DNA of 5,581 nt, taken from NCBI GenBank assembly GCA_005879775.1, contig VBJX01000157.1, positions 1 through 5,581 of the forward strand, written 5' to 3'. The position numbers and the translations under genes are program-made. Source of the DNA: Chloroflexota bacterium. GTDB taxonomy: Bacteria > Chloroflexota > Limnocylindria > QHBO01. Shown here one piece after another: positions 1 to 5,332 of the stretch. Under the pieces are notes generated by a model. The model was given only the letters and a program-made list of their open reading frames with translations, was not told where the DNA came from and did no database searches. Within the stretch, counting starts at the first letter, position 1. Every line of letters starts with the position of its first letter.

Positions 1-294
1 AAAGGGCGTGACACGCTCTTCAAGCGCGGCATGCGGCACTTCTTCCCGCGGACCATGCGCCGCTACGCCGACGAGTACGGGATCCGCTTCGTGGGCTGGT
101 TCAACGTGACCGAGGGCTCCGAGTGGAACAACGTGCTCATCCTCGACCTGCCCAACTACTCGGTCCTCGACCGCCTCTACGCCGACCCCGCCGCTCGAGG
201 CCTGGGGCATCGGGTAGCTGAATCGGTCTTCGACAAGAAGCACATCATCTTCCTGCGTGAGCGGATGGGGCCTGACATGGTCTACAAGCCGTGA
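1..294 (+). CDS. Unrecognised protein, C-terminal part (gene begins upstream of window)
   Basis: The reading frame is open from the first base (it begins K-G-R-D-T-L-F) to the TGA at 292-294, giving 97 residues of protein-like sequence. The first ATG, at 31, has no Shine-Dalgarno sequence, and the residues before it look like part of the same protein, so the gene most likely starts outside the window. I do not recognise the family. The sequence has alternating short strands and helices: a W-F-N-V-T-E-G-S-E-W stretch, a hydrophobic strand V-L-I-L-D-L-P, then helical segments with D-R-L-Y-A-D-P. This pattern resembles small ferredoxin-like (dimeric alpha-beta barrel) proteins, but that is only an impression. 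No signal peptide or membrane segment is visible. The stop codon overlaps the GTG start of the next gene (GTGA), so the two are probably translationally coupled. Confidence 0.75.
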   Translation, partial: KGRDTLFKRGMRHFFPRTMRRYADEYGIRFVGWFNVTEGSEWNNVLILDLPNYSVLDRLYADPAARGLGHRVAESVFDKKHIIFLRERMGPDMVYKP

Positions 295-1112
295 GCGCGC
301 CGCGCCTGACCGCGCTGCGCGAGCTGTCGGCGGAGGCCGAGCTCGAGCGACGCGACTTCCTGTACGAGGCCGCCGAGCAGCTGCGACGCTTCCTCAACGC
401 CAACCGGGAGCGCCTGCGCGAGATCGGCCCCATCAAGCTGGTCGACGACGAGCAGGACTACCTGGTCTACGACCCGATCGACGAGGTCTGGACCACGCGC
501 CTCACCTACCAGGATCCCGCCGACAACGAGTGGTACGACGAGGAGCAGCGGGTCGAGGCGGTGAGCGAGGTGGCCGAGCTCTACAACCTGGCCGACATCC
601 TGGCCTGGTTCACCGAGGCCGCCCGCGACCCGACCAATCACCTGGTGCCGGCCGATGAGCTGGCCGGGCACGAGGAGATCACCCCCGAGGGCGAGGAGGA
701 GGACTGGCAGGCGGGCCTGCCCCCTCCCCAGCAGGAGGCGATCGCCGCCCAGCGGCTCTGGCAGCTGGCCGATGCGTACCGCACCCAGATCGCCGACCAG
801 CAGAAGCAGGTCCTGCGCGAGTTCGCCGCCAACGCCGAGGAGGTGCTGGCGCGAACCGGCGACCTGCTCCTCCTCGACGAGGAGAACGACGTGCTCCTCC
901 TCCGTTCCGACGGTCGCTTCGAGACGAGCCTGGATCTCTCCGACTTGCCGGCGGGCGCGGCGCTCTCCCACGAGCCGCGGCGGATCGGGCTGACCGTCAC
1001 CGAGGCGCGCACCATCGCCGAGGTGTACGACCCCACCGACGTCCTGCAATGGGTGACCGATGCCCTCTCCGAGCGCTATCCGCATGTCGACTTCAGCGCG
1101 GTCTACGAGTAG
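291..1112 (+). CDS. Acidic protein of unknown function with an internal module duplication
   Basis: This is a 273-residue cytoplasmic-looking protein, very rich in Glu and Asp, with no signal peptide, membrane segment or cysteine cluster. The GTG at 291 overlaps the previous stop codon by four bases, the usual sign of coupling in an operon. I do not recognise the family. The protein appears to be two diverged copies of one module. Residues about 24-112 and 163-259 each run helix (L-R-R-F-L-N-A-N versus L-R-E-F-A-A-N-A), then an acidic beta segment (KLVDDEQDYLVY versus LLLDEENDVLLL), then a helix ending AELYNLADILAWFTEAA versus AEVYDPTDVLQWVTDAL. A Glu- and Pro-rich linker (about 117-148) joins them. 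pyrE follows after seven bases, but that does not define a role. The full-length open frame on the opposite strand is a high-GC shadow. The gene itself is secure; its function is unknown. Confidence 0.85.
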   Translation: MSAPRLTALRELSAEAELERRDFLYEAAEQLRRFLNANRERLREIGPIKLVDDEQDYLVYDPIDEVWTTRLTYQDPADNEWYDEEQRVEAVSEVAELYNLADILAWFTEAARDPTNHLVPADELAGHEEITPEGEEEDWQAGLPPPQQEAIAAQRLWQLADAYRTQIADQQKQVLREFAANAEEVLARTGDLLLLDEENDVLLLRSDGRFETSLDLSDLPAGAALSHEPRRIGLTVTEARTIAEVYDPTDVLQWVTDALSERYPHVDFSAVYE

Positions 1113-1119
1113 CCGACCG

Positions 1120-1770
1120 ATGGAGCCGCTCGCCTACACCACGCAGCACGCACGGGTTCTCCCGGAGGGCCGCGAGCTGACGGAAGCCAACGTGGAGGAG
1201 CTCTTCGAAGCCGCCGGCGCGCTCCGTCGCGGCCACTTCGTGCTGAAGAGCGGCCGGCACTCCGACCGCTACCTTGAGAAGTTCGCCGTCCTGCAGTACC
1301 CGTCGCTGACGGTCGAGATCGGGCGCCGCCTGGCGGCGCTCCTGGAGGAGCGCGATCCGACCCTGGTGGTCGGACCCACCACCGGCGGCGTGCTCCTCGC
1401 CTTCGAGACCGCCCGCCAGCTCGAGGCGAGCCTGGACCGCACGGTGCGCGGCGTCTTCGCCGAGCCGATGGAGCGTGGCACGCGCGGGCTGCGCCGCGGC
1501 TGGCCCGTGGCCAGCGGCGAACGGGTGGTGCTGGTCGACGACATCCTGACCACCGGCGCCTCCCTGGACGAGACCGCCAGGGCGGTGCGCGCCGCCGGGG
1601 CCGAGCCACTTGCGGCGGCGGTGATCGCCGACCGCTCATCGGGCCCCGTGGAGCTCGGCTTCCCTATCCTGTCGCTGGGGCGGATCGAGATCGAGTCGTG
1701 GACGGCCCAGGAGTGCCCCGCCTGCGCCCGCGACGAGCCGCTCGTCAAGCCGGGGAGCAGCGTCAGCTAG
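1120..1770 (+). CDS. pyrE: Orotate phosphoribosyltransferase PyrE
   Basis: This 216-residue enzyme transfers phosphoribose from PRPP to orotate, giving orotidine monophosphate, the fifth step of de novo pyrimidine synthesis in the cytoplasm. Visible hallmarks are the N-terminal substrate segment K43-S-G-R-H-S-D-R-Y, the V-V-G-P-T-T-G-G-V loop near residue 88, and the PRPP-binding signature V-L-V-D-D-I-L-T-T-G-A-S at about 137-148, with the two acidic residues D140 and D141. The C-terminus carries C199-P-A-C202 followed by P-L-V-K-P-G-S, a tail I associate with one bacterial PyrE subgroup; two cysteines alone do not prove metal binding. I chose ATG 1120 because it lies seven bases after the upstream stop and gives the normal family length. 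The in-frame ATG at 1060 would read 20 low-complexity residues through the end of the upstream gene. No good Shine-Dalgarno sequence precedes 1120, so translation probably depends on coupling. Confidence 0.95.
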   Translation: MEPLAYTTQHARVLPEGRELTEANVEELFEAAGALRRGHFVLKSGRHSDRYLEKFAVLQYPSLTVEIGRRLAALLEERDPTLVVGPTTGGVLLAFETARQLEASLDRTVRGVFAEPMERGTRGLRRGWPVASGERVVLVDDILTTGASLDETARAVRAAGAEPLAAAVIADRSSGPVELGFPILSLGRIEIESWTAQECPACARDEPLVKPGSSVS

Positions 1771-2573
1771 GCGCGCCGCCTGGCTCCTGCCAGGTGACCT
1801 GCGTGATGCGCGCCGGCGGAAACTCCCCGTCGGGGGGGACGATCCCGTCTTCCGCCTCGAGGGGGATGCCGATGGGCCCCACGAAGTAGCGGCCCGCCAG
1901 GCGGCGCGCCTCGGGATCGAGCGCGAACCCGGCCTTGGCACGATGGAACGTGACCGTCAGGTCGGCGACGACCACCGGATCTGATTGGGTCCCGTCGGTG
2001 AGGTCGATCCGGGTCGGGGTGTCGACCGCGAGCACGCGACACGGCCGGCCGGCGGCACGCGCATGGGTCCGAATGGCGTTGAGCAGGTCGACCGCGCTGG
2101 AGACCGGCTCTCGCAGCGGACCGCTCGCGCCGCTGCCGAGCAGCGCGTCGACGATCAGGCTGGCCGGCGAAAGGCGGGCGCGCAGCTGCAGCAGCAGCTC
2201 CGGGGTCGGCGCCACGTACAGCTCCAGCGAGCCGGCCGACGCCATCGCCTGCAGGACGCCCCAGTTGTGCGCTGCCGCCACACCCGCCAGGCGAGCGGGA
2301 TCGCCAACCAGGACGGCGGTCGTCCGACGGCCGGCCGCCGTCAGCCGGCGCGCGGCAACGAATCCGTCGCCCCCGCCCACCCGGCCCACGGACCTCCTCC
2401 CGCAGCGCGGCCAGCTCGGCGAGGGCCAGCTCGGTGACCGCTGCACCGGCACTCTCCATGAGGGCGTCCTCGGCGAGCCCCAGGCGCCGTGCCGCCTCGT
2501 CGATCCGGCGCATCTCGTCCCCGCCGATGAGGACCGGGACATCGCGCGCCGGCCGTGCGGCCGGGTCGGTCAT
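1763..2573 (-). CDS. nnrE: NAD(P)H-hydrate epimerase NnrE (YjeF N-terminal domain), reading frame broken
   Basis: NnrE interconverts the R and S epimers of damaged hydrated NAD(P)H (NAD(P)HX) so that a dehydratase can repair it. The start ATG at 2573 overlaps the cytochrome c stop (ATGA). The first about 65 residues match the family: I-G-G-D-E-M-R-R-I-D, then A-L-M-E-S-A-G-A-A-V. The glycine-rich motif (usually GPGNNGGDG) is split: G-P-G lies in the starting frame, while G-G-G-D-G-F-V-A-A-R-R-L and everything after lies in another frame. That second part includes V-D-A-L-L-G-S-G, V-L-A-V-D-T-P-T-R and A-D-L-T-V-T-F, ending at TGA 1765-1763. The break falls in a G/C-only tract at about 2369-2390. 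Both frames stay open to the end, so no early stop reveals the lesion. The NnrD dehydratase domain often fused in bacteria is absent. The call is secure; whether the gene is dead, misassembled or recoded is not. Confidence 0.85.
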
Positions 2574-3025
2574 GGCAGGGTCTTCAGGTACGCGACGACC
2601 GACGCGATCTCTTCCGGAGTCAGCTTGTAGGGTGGGGCCGCGAACGCGGGCATTCCCATCCGCATGGCGGGGTCGGAGACGGCCGGATCGGTCCCGGCGA
2701 TCCAGATATTGGCCCAGTCGTCGGGGTGGTCCGTGCCGAGCTGCTTGAGGTTTGCCGAGGTTGGGCCATCCTTGACGTGGTGCAGGTTCGGGCCCACCTG
2801 GCCAGTCAGATCGGGTCCGTGGCAGGCCATGCAGCCCGCCTTGGCGATGACCATGTGGGCGTCGGGGGGTCCGGCGGAGGGCGGCGGCCCCCCTATCGGC
2901 GGGTTGTGGCCAGACAGGTTGGTCCCGAAGTAGGCACCTCCCGCCACCACCACCGCCAGGGTGAATCCCATGGCCCAGCCGGGGATACGGCGGTTGGCCG
3001 ATTGAATGGGGGTGTGGACCGTCAT
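2570..3025 (-). CDS. Membrane-anchored single-haem cytochrome c
   Basis: This 151-residue protein has an N-terminal hydrophobic segment at about 17-33 preceded by N-R-R, consistent with a membrane anchor that places the rest outside the membrane. A Pro/Gly-rich linker (about 38-55) follows, then one class I cytochrome c domain. The haem attachment site is C65-M-A-C-H69. The likely distal methionine is M125 in G-M-P-A-F, and the end is the typical C-terminal helix L-T-P-E-E-I-A-S-V-V-A-Y-L-K. Family knowledge makes it an electron carrier comparable to CcoO- or CcoP-type cytochromes. It starts four bases after the oxidase-like gene stops, with GTGAGG just before the ATG, and overlaps nnrE by four bases, so it is the middle gene of a three-gene operon. 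Its natural partner appears to be the oxidase-like protein encoded just upstream, though that protein lacks haem ligands. Confidence 0.92.
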   Translation of the reverse strand: MTVHTPIQSANRRIPGWAMGFTLAVVVAGGAYFGTNLSGHNPPIGGPPPSAGPPDAHMVIAKAGCMACHGPDLTGQVGPNLHHVKDGPTSANLKQLGTDHPDDWANIWIAGTDPAVSDPAMRMGMPAFAAPPYKLTPEEIASVVAYLKTLP

Positions 3026-3029
3026 CGCC

Positions 3030-4496
3030 TCACTGACCGGCGGCCCCAGCCGCAGCCTCGCCGGTGGGCACCACCACCTCGTCGCGCACTGAGTACTCCA
3101 CGCGCGGCGCGCTGGTATAGATGAAGAACAGGTTCACGACCTCGGCAAGGGCTCCGAGCCCGATCAGCCCGATTCCCGCCGCGGCCCCGCCCAGGAACCA
3201 GCGCATCGTGCCCGCGATCGCGTCGATCCCGCCGCCGATCAGCGCCAGGCCAGCCACCGCGGTGCCTGCGAAGGTGGCCCACAGGGCCACATCGGCCAGG
3301 ATGGTCTCGCGCCAGTCACGCCGCAGGAGCCGCGGAAAGGCATGATCGGCCATCGCCAGGAAGGCGAAGGTGGCCATGCCGAAGTAGGCGAAGAGCTGCA
3401 CGCCGGTCACCCACTCGGTCCGACCCACCAATCCCCGAACCGAGTTGAGCGAGCCGATCGACTCGAGCAGGGCGCTCGCGGTGAAGAATGCCAGCGCCAC
3501 CACCGCCAAGGGAACGGTTCCGGGCGAGAGGATCATGGACCAGCGGCCCCGGATGCTGAGCGCCAGGTTGGCCACCGCCAGGAAGGCGGGCGCCACGAGC
3601 ATGAGGGTGGCCGCGTTCCCGAGCTGGGTGATCACGAATGGGACCGACGTGTCGGCGAGGGCGCCGAGCATGGAGAGGGTCGAGAGCCCCGCCCAGCTGA
3701 CCCAACCCAGGTACGCGATGCCGGCCGAGTAGAGCGGATTGCCGGTTGCGCGTGGGATGAGGTAGTAGAGCGTCCCGATCGCCACGCCGGTGACCCACAG
3801 CGTCTCCACCCCCCGGACGTAGGCACCATTCGCGAGGGCAAGGGCGGTGTCGCTGGGACCGATCAGCGGGAACGCCGAATCGAGGAAGTAGAGGCCCATG
3901 GAGGCCAGCAACGCCAGGCCGAAGAACCAGAGGCTGATGTACGGCACCAGCTGACCGGCGGCCAGGAGCGTGCGCCAGAAGACCACGTTCGCCATGAAAA
4001 GGGCCAGCAGGATGACGCCGTCGATCGGGAGCGGGAACTCGGCGAGGGTGCCCTTGGCCGCGATCTGCGGCAGGTAGACGAACGCCAGTCCGGCCATCAG
4101 GCCGACGTTGAGCGCGGCCGCCGACCCGGTCGCTATCTTCTCCCAGATGAGACGCCGGCCGAGAAGGCGCGGCGTGATGAAGAGGATGGCCCCCAGCCCG
4201 GCGTTGGTCAGCCACCCGTACACCAGCGCGGTCCAGAATCCGCCGCTGACCGTGGCCGGGCTGATCTCGAACGTCAGCGTGCCCCTGAAGGTCGGCAGCT
4301 CGGTTTTCAGCGAGAGTGGGCCGGGGAAGATCTGCTGTGTCGCCCAGAGCGCCCCAAGCGCAGTGGCGACGCCGAACCAGAGCACGGCGGCCACGAGGTA
4401 GGTGGTGGCAGCGGCATCGGGCTGGCTGGGGACGATCGGCTCACGGATTCGTGGGGGCTGGTCGTACGGGCGCAGCTTCTTGGGGTTCACGGCCAT
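3030..4496 (-). CDS. cbb3-family (CcoN-like) haem-copper oxidase subunit I homologue lacking the histidine ligands
   Basis: This 488-residue integral membrane protein has about twelve hydrophobic segments (roughly 31-52, 84-108, 121-143, 158-180, 186-206, 228-247, 256-281, 286-315, 325-347, 361-383, 398-421, 436-462), as expected for oxidase subunit I. Family signatures include Y-I-S-L-W-F-F-G (186-193), L-Y-Y-L-I-P-R-A-T-G-N-P-L-Y-S (243-257), S-I-R-G-R-W (314-319) and F-P-R-L-L (387-391). The only histidine is H385. By motif alignment from memory, the low-spin haem ligands become L96 and L368, the high-spin haem ligand V366, and the CuB ligands R228, S272 and T273. Oxygen or NO reduction by the usual centre is therefore not expected, although the frame is undamaged. 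I chose ATG 4496: an AGGAGG lies 12 bases upstream, and the likely promoter lies between it and the longer ATG at 4571. It is the first gene of an operon with cytochrome c and nnrE. Its function is unknown. Confidence 0.88.
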   Translation of the reverse strand: MAVNPKKLRPYDQPPRIREPIVPSQPDAAATTYLVAAVLWFGVATALGALWATQQIFPGPLSLKTELPTFRGTLTFEISPATVSGGFWTALVYGWLTNAGLGAILFITPRLLGRRLIWEKIATGSAAALNVGLMAGLAFVYLPQIAAKGTLAEFPLPIDGVILLALFMANVVFWRTLLAAGQLVPYISLWFFGLALLASMGLYFLDSAFPLIGPSDTALALANGAYVRGVETLWVTGVAIGTLYYLIPRATGNPLYSAGIAYLGWVSWAGLSTLSMLGALADTSVPFVITQLGNAATLMLVAPAFLAVANLALSIRGRWSMILSPGTVPLAVVALAFFTASALLESIGSLNSVRGLVGRTEWVTGVQLFAYFGMATFAFLAMADHAFPRLLRRDWRETILADVALWATFAGTAVAGLALIGGGIDAIAGTMRWFLGGAAAGIGLIGLGALAEVVNLFFIYTSAPRVEYSVRDEVVVPTGEAAAGAAGQ

Positions 4497-4508
4497 CGGC
4501 GCGCAGAG

Positions 4509-4514
4509 CCTCCT
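4509..4514 (-). promoter_or_regulatory. Shine-Dalgarno sequence deciding the start of the oxidase-like gene
   Basis: AGGAGG reads on the minus strand 12 bases before ATG 4496. The spacing is somewhat long, but no equally good site precedes the in-frame ATG at 4571. It supports the shorter protein beginning M-A-V-N-P-K-K. Confidence 0.6.
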
Positions 4515-4554
4515 GCGGGACGGGGACGGGCCGCCCCAAGGCGAACCCGGCGGA

Positions 4555-4560
4555 ATTGTA
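4555..4560 (-). promoter_or_regulatory. Probable -10 element for the oxidase-like operon
   Basis: TACAAT on the minus strand matches five of six bases of the sigma-70 type consensus TATAAT. Transcription would begin near 4548, giving a leader of about 50 bases before ATG 4496. It would exclude the longer start at 4571. I see no convincing -35 element at the proper distance, so this is a tentative site. Confidence 0.4.
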
Positions 4561-4595
4561 GCCGACGCCACCCGGTGCCCTGGACAGCCGAATGT

Positions 4596-4624
4596 TTGAC
4601 CGATATCAAGCCGGTGCGTAGCAT
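4596..4624 (+). promoter_or_regulatory. Promoter of the initiator tRNA gene
   Basis: TTGACC (4596-4601) and TAGCAT (4619-4624) are separated by exactly 17 bases, a textbook sigma-70 type layout with five and four consensus matches. The mature tRNA begins only seven bases after the -10 element, so the transcript would carry almost no 5' leader. Confidence 0.65.
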
Positions 4625-4630
4625 ACGCAG

Positions 4631-4705
<75 letters not shown>

Positions 4706-4719
4706 AAGACCCCAAGGTA

Positions 4720-4758
4720 CGAAAGCCGCCTCCCGCCAGGCGGCTTTCGCGTTTCTCT
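4720..4758 (+). terminator. Rho-independent terminator after the tRNA
   Basis: A perfect 12-base-pair stem, CGAAAGCCGCCT with AGGCGGCTTTCG, closes a six-base loop (4732-4737). A modest pyrimidine-rich tail (GTTTCTCTC) follows. It starts 14 bases after the tRNA CCA end, which is the expected place for tRNA transcription to stop. Confidence 0.75.
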
Positions 4759-4855
4759 CGTGGGCAAGCCGGAATGCCCGACGCACGGCATGACGATCCT
4801 CCTCGCTGACACGCCGTTGTAATGCCCTCGGCCTGACCATCCCACAGTCTGGGGT

Positions 4856-4872
4856 CGGGCTCGCCGAGCCCG
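4856..4872 (+). promoter_or_regulatory. GC-rich hairpin in the leader of the small membrane protein gene
   Basis: CGGGCTC and GAGCCCG form a perfect seven-base-pair stem with a three-base GCC loop. It ends 13 bases before the Shine-Dalgarno sequence at 4886. There is no T tract, so it is not an ordinary terminator. It could affect mRNA stability or bind a protein, or be a chance structure in GC-rich DNA. Confidence 0.3.
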
Positions 4873-4885
4873 TGGCCCATCACGC

Positions 4886-4893
4886 GGAGGTGA
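4886..4893 (+). promoter_or_regulatory. Very strong Shine-Dalgarno sequence fixing the start at 4902
   Basis: GGAGGTGA is an eight-base perfect complement to the usual 16S rRNA 3' end. It stands eight bases before ATG 4902, near-ideal spacing. It rules out the in-frame GTG at 4872, which lies upstream of it, and suggests high translation. Confidence 0.8.
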
Positions 4894-4901
4894 AACGGCC
4901 C

Positions 4902-5009
4902 ATGGGACAGCAGAACATCAACCCGCCGGGCGAGGGCTCGTCAGGGCCCGGTCCAATGGGACAGCAGAACATCAACGTGCCCGGCGATGGCTCATCGGGC
5001 ATGGGAGCC
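4902..5009 (+). repeat. Two tandem 54-base in-frame repeat units
   Basis: Unit 1 is 4902-4955 and unit 2 is 4956-5009. The first 21 bases are identical in both copies and the remainder is diverged but still recognisable. The unit length is 18 codons, so the duplication preserves the reading frame. Confidence 0.8.
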
Positions 5010-5138
5010 GGCATGATCGTCGGCCTCGTCCTGGCAGTCATCGTCATCGGGTTCATCCTCTGGTACTTCCTGCTCAACTCGGGCGGAAGCGGAACGCCCA
5101 CGCCAAGCAGTTTCCTGCTTTCGCACTTCCTGGCCTGA
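4902..5138 (+). CDS. Small single-span membrane protein with a duplicated N-terminal repeat, unknown function
   Basis: This 78-residue protein opens with two tandem 18-residue units, each reading M-G-Q-Q-N-I-N-x-P-G-(E/D)-G-S-S-G. One strongly hydrophobic segment follows (about 38-58, I-V-G-L-V-L-A-V-I-V-I-G-F-I-L-W-Y-F-L-L), then a short Gly/Ser/Thr/Pro-rich end. The flexible, polar N-terminus and single span suggest a membrane-anchored peptide. No cleavage site, catalytic residue or known domain is visible, and I do not recognise the family. The start rests on the strong ribosome-binding site at 4886; a second in-frame ATG at 4956 begins repeat 2 but has no comparable site. It is followed after 12 bases by another mini membrane protein, so the two are probably co-transcribed. 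A promoter was not clearly visible between the tRNA terminator and the gene. Confidence 0.8.
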   Translation: MGQQNINPPGEGSSGPGPMGQQNINVPGDGSSGMGAGMIVGLVLAVIVIGFILWYFLLNSGGSGTPTPSSFLLSHFLA

Positions 5139-5150
5139 AAGGAGAACGTG

Positions 5151-5297
5151 ATGCTCTGGACCCTCATCGCAGTCCTGCTGGTGCTGTGGTTGCTGGGCCT
5201 CATCGGAGGGATCGGCGCAGGCTTCATCCACCTGCTGCTGATCGTGGCACTGATCGTGCTGCTCTTCCAGCTGCTGACCGGTCGGAGCACCGCCTGA
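5151..5297 (+). CDS. lmo0937 family small membrane protein
   Basis: This 48-residue protein is nearly all hydrophobic, with two membrane segments: M-L-W-T-L-I-A-V-L-L-V-L-W-L-L-G-L at the N-terminus and H-L-L-L-I-V-A-L-I-V-L-L-F-Q-L-L near the end. A short Gly-rich turn (G-G-I-G-A-G-F-I-H) joins them, and R-S-T-A ends the protein. The L-W-L-L-G-L-I-x-G opening, the G-x-F-I-H turn and the length match the lmo0937 family, whose biochemical role is not established; the founding Listeria gene is linked to stress expression. ATG 5151 has GGAG six bases upstream (5141-5144). It sits 12 bases after the preceding mini membrane protein, so the pair likely forms an operon. The stop codon lies inside a perfect hairpin. 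Confidence 0.88.
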   Translation: MLWTLIAVLLVLWLLGLIGGIGAGFIHLLLIVALIVLLFQLLTGRSTA

Positions 5298-5311
5298 GGT
5301 CGCTCAGGCGG
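5290..5311 (+). other. Hairpin spanning the stop codon of the lmo0937-type gene
   Basis: CCGCCTGAG and CTCAGGCGG form a perfect nine-base-pair stem with a GTCG loop. The TGA at 5295-5297 lies within the 5' arm. No T tract follows, so it may protect the mRNA end or assist the stronger terminator hairpin just downstream rather than stop transcription alone. Confidence 0.5.
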
Positions 5312-5332
5312 ACAGCCTGTACCGGGTGAACA

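Noticed and set aside
282..1085. Minus-strand open frame of 267 codons opposite the duplicated acidic gene
   Set aside because: It is the antisense of a well-supported gene with operon-style overlap. Its Leu/Val/Gly-rich repeats (L-V-E, L-G-G) are what GC-rich acidic codons give when reversed.
1935..2630. Plus-strand open frame of 231 codons opposite nnrE
   Set aside because: It shows Arg/Ser/Ala-rich composition without motifs, while the minus strand carries recognisable NnrE motifs and operon coupling.
3316..4215. Second minus-strand frame of 299 codons inside the oxidase-like gene, considered as a possible frameshift
   Set aside because: Its translation is Arg/Pro/His-rich and has no membrane segments, while the main frame is continuous through all twelve helices. 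No frameshift is needed.
4497..4571. Upstream ATG at 4571 adding 25 residues to the oxidase-like protein
   Set aside because: The extra stretch is Pro/Ser/Arg-rich with no family match. The -10 element at 4555-4560 lies inside it, and the Shine-Dalgarno sequence belongs to ATG 4496.
4706..4885. Possible promoter for the small membrane protein operon, for example around TTGTAAT at 4817-4823
   Set aside because: No -35 and -10 pair with acceptable spacing could be found, so no site was annotated.
4872..4901. GTG 4872 as the start of the small repeat-bearing membrane protein
   Set aside because: The strong Shine-Dalgarno sequence at 4886-4893 lies downstream of it and points to ATG 4902, where the first repeat unit begins exactly.
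4880..5290. Minus-strand open frame of 136 codons opposite the two mini membrane proteins
   Set aside because: No ribosome-binding site or recognisable motif, and the plus strand has two genes with good start signals and family support.
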